Source of the DNA: Muricoccus pecuniae | GTDB lineage: Bacteria; Pseudomonadota; Alphaproteobacteria; Acetobacterales; Acetobacteraceae | Reading direction: 5' to 3' | Assembly (NCBI RefSeq): GCF_014199205.1 | Contig: NZ_JACIJD010000017.1 | Span: 27,183 to 91,182, forward strand | DNA: 64,000 nt | In this document: positions 63,950-64,000 of the stretch, piece by piece | Position numbering within the stretch: the stretch's first letter is position 1 | Layout of the letters: each line of letters starts with the position of its first letter | Notes under the pieces: generated by a model | What the model was told of the DNA's origin: nothing | The model's database searches: none | What the model saw: only the letters and a program-made list of their open reading frames with translations | Made by a program: the position numbers and the translations under genes

Positions 63950-64000
63950 ATGACGACCAAGACGCGACGCGAATTCACGGAGGAGTTCAAGCGGGAGGCG
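63950..64000 (+). CDS. IS3-family transposase OrfA, N-terminal fragment (continues beyond window)
   Basis: The last 51 bases encode MTTKTRREFTEEFKREA, the standard opening of IS3/IS911-type OrfA helix-turn-helix proteins (R-x-F-T-x-E-F-K-x-E-A). GAGGGAGCGAGG upstream acts as ribosome site; a GTG two codons earlier is also possible. Only the start is in the window, so completeness cannot be judged. Confidence 0.75.
   Translation, partial: MTTKTRREFTEEFKREA

Noticed and set aside
63772..63990. A 72-codon minus-strand frame near the right edge
   Set aside because: It opposes the IS3-type OrfA start, has no recognisable motif and no convincing ribosome site.

Overview
The window looks like chromosome of a very GC-rich alphaproteobacterium, most likely an Acetobacteraceae of the Roseomonas kind. 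The evidence is the composition, three Bug/TctC periplasmic binding proteins without partner permeases, a glnB-glnA pair, a long-form HPF, a DUF1150 gene next to Hsp20, a FzlA-like division protein and the lptC-lptA-lptB-rpoN-hpf gene order. The genus is inferred, not proven.

Layout. (1) 0-13.3 kb is a catabolic region. Twelve genes run leftward, closely spaced, from 10526 to 500: Bug SBP, protocatechuate-3,4-dioxygenase-like beta and alpha subunits, a two-subunit class I fumarase/tartrate dehydratase, a D-2-hydroxyacid dehydrogenase, a GntR/UTRA regulator, a GST, a CaiB-type CoA-transferase, a carboxymuconolactone-decarboxylase-family protein, an enoyl-CoA hydratase and a second Bug SBP. Three overlapping genes run rightward from 10693: a hydrolase lacking its nucleophile, a third Bug SBP and a 3-oxoadipate enol-lactonase-like hydrolase. 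The set resembles a beta-ketoadipate pathway with unusual lower steps and is the best candidate here for an undescribed route. (2) 13.4-24.7 kb holds an M48 lipoprotein protease, a GGDEF-EAL protein, glnB-glnA with a possible sigma-54 promoter, an aminotransferase, tRNA-His, an unknown gene beside an AT-rich patch, citrate synthase, a thermonuclease-like protein and a SixA-like phosphatase. (3) 25-32 kb holds a divergent CPA1-like membrane protein, an M20 amidohydrolase, an MDR oxidoreductase, mobB, a receiver protein divergent from a Crp-family regulator, and mobA. (4) 32-37.5 kb holds gabT divergent from a ThDP enzyme and a succinate-semialdehyde-type dehydrogenase, then a cupin. (5) 37.5-46.5 kb is housekeeping: truA, fmt, def, hsp20, DUF1150, hpf, rpoN, lptB, lptA, lptC, an RNase D-like exonuclease and tRNA-Leu. 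(6) 46.7-58.5 kb holds an NDUFA9-like protein, gltD-gltB, fzlA, a TPR protein, an SDR, divergent ohrR/ohr and a YpfJ-type zinc protease.

(7) From 58.6 kb the character changes. A complete 848-bp IS5-family element with near-identical ends and a TA duplication abuts a less GC-rich cassette: two NtaA/SnaA/DszA-type flavin monooxygenases, a nitroreductase-family flavoprotein and an OhrR-like MarR regulator that has lost the sensing cysteine. The start of an IS3-type element lies at the right edge. This looks like an acquired degradation module.

Nitrogen metabolism is a theme across the window: glnB, glnA, gltD, gltB and rpoN are all present, so PII, GS/GOGAT and sigma-54 sit within about 36 kb. 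The non-coding DNA holds several short tandem repeats, most of them hairpin-forming, and some unusually perfect palindromes; these are described individually.
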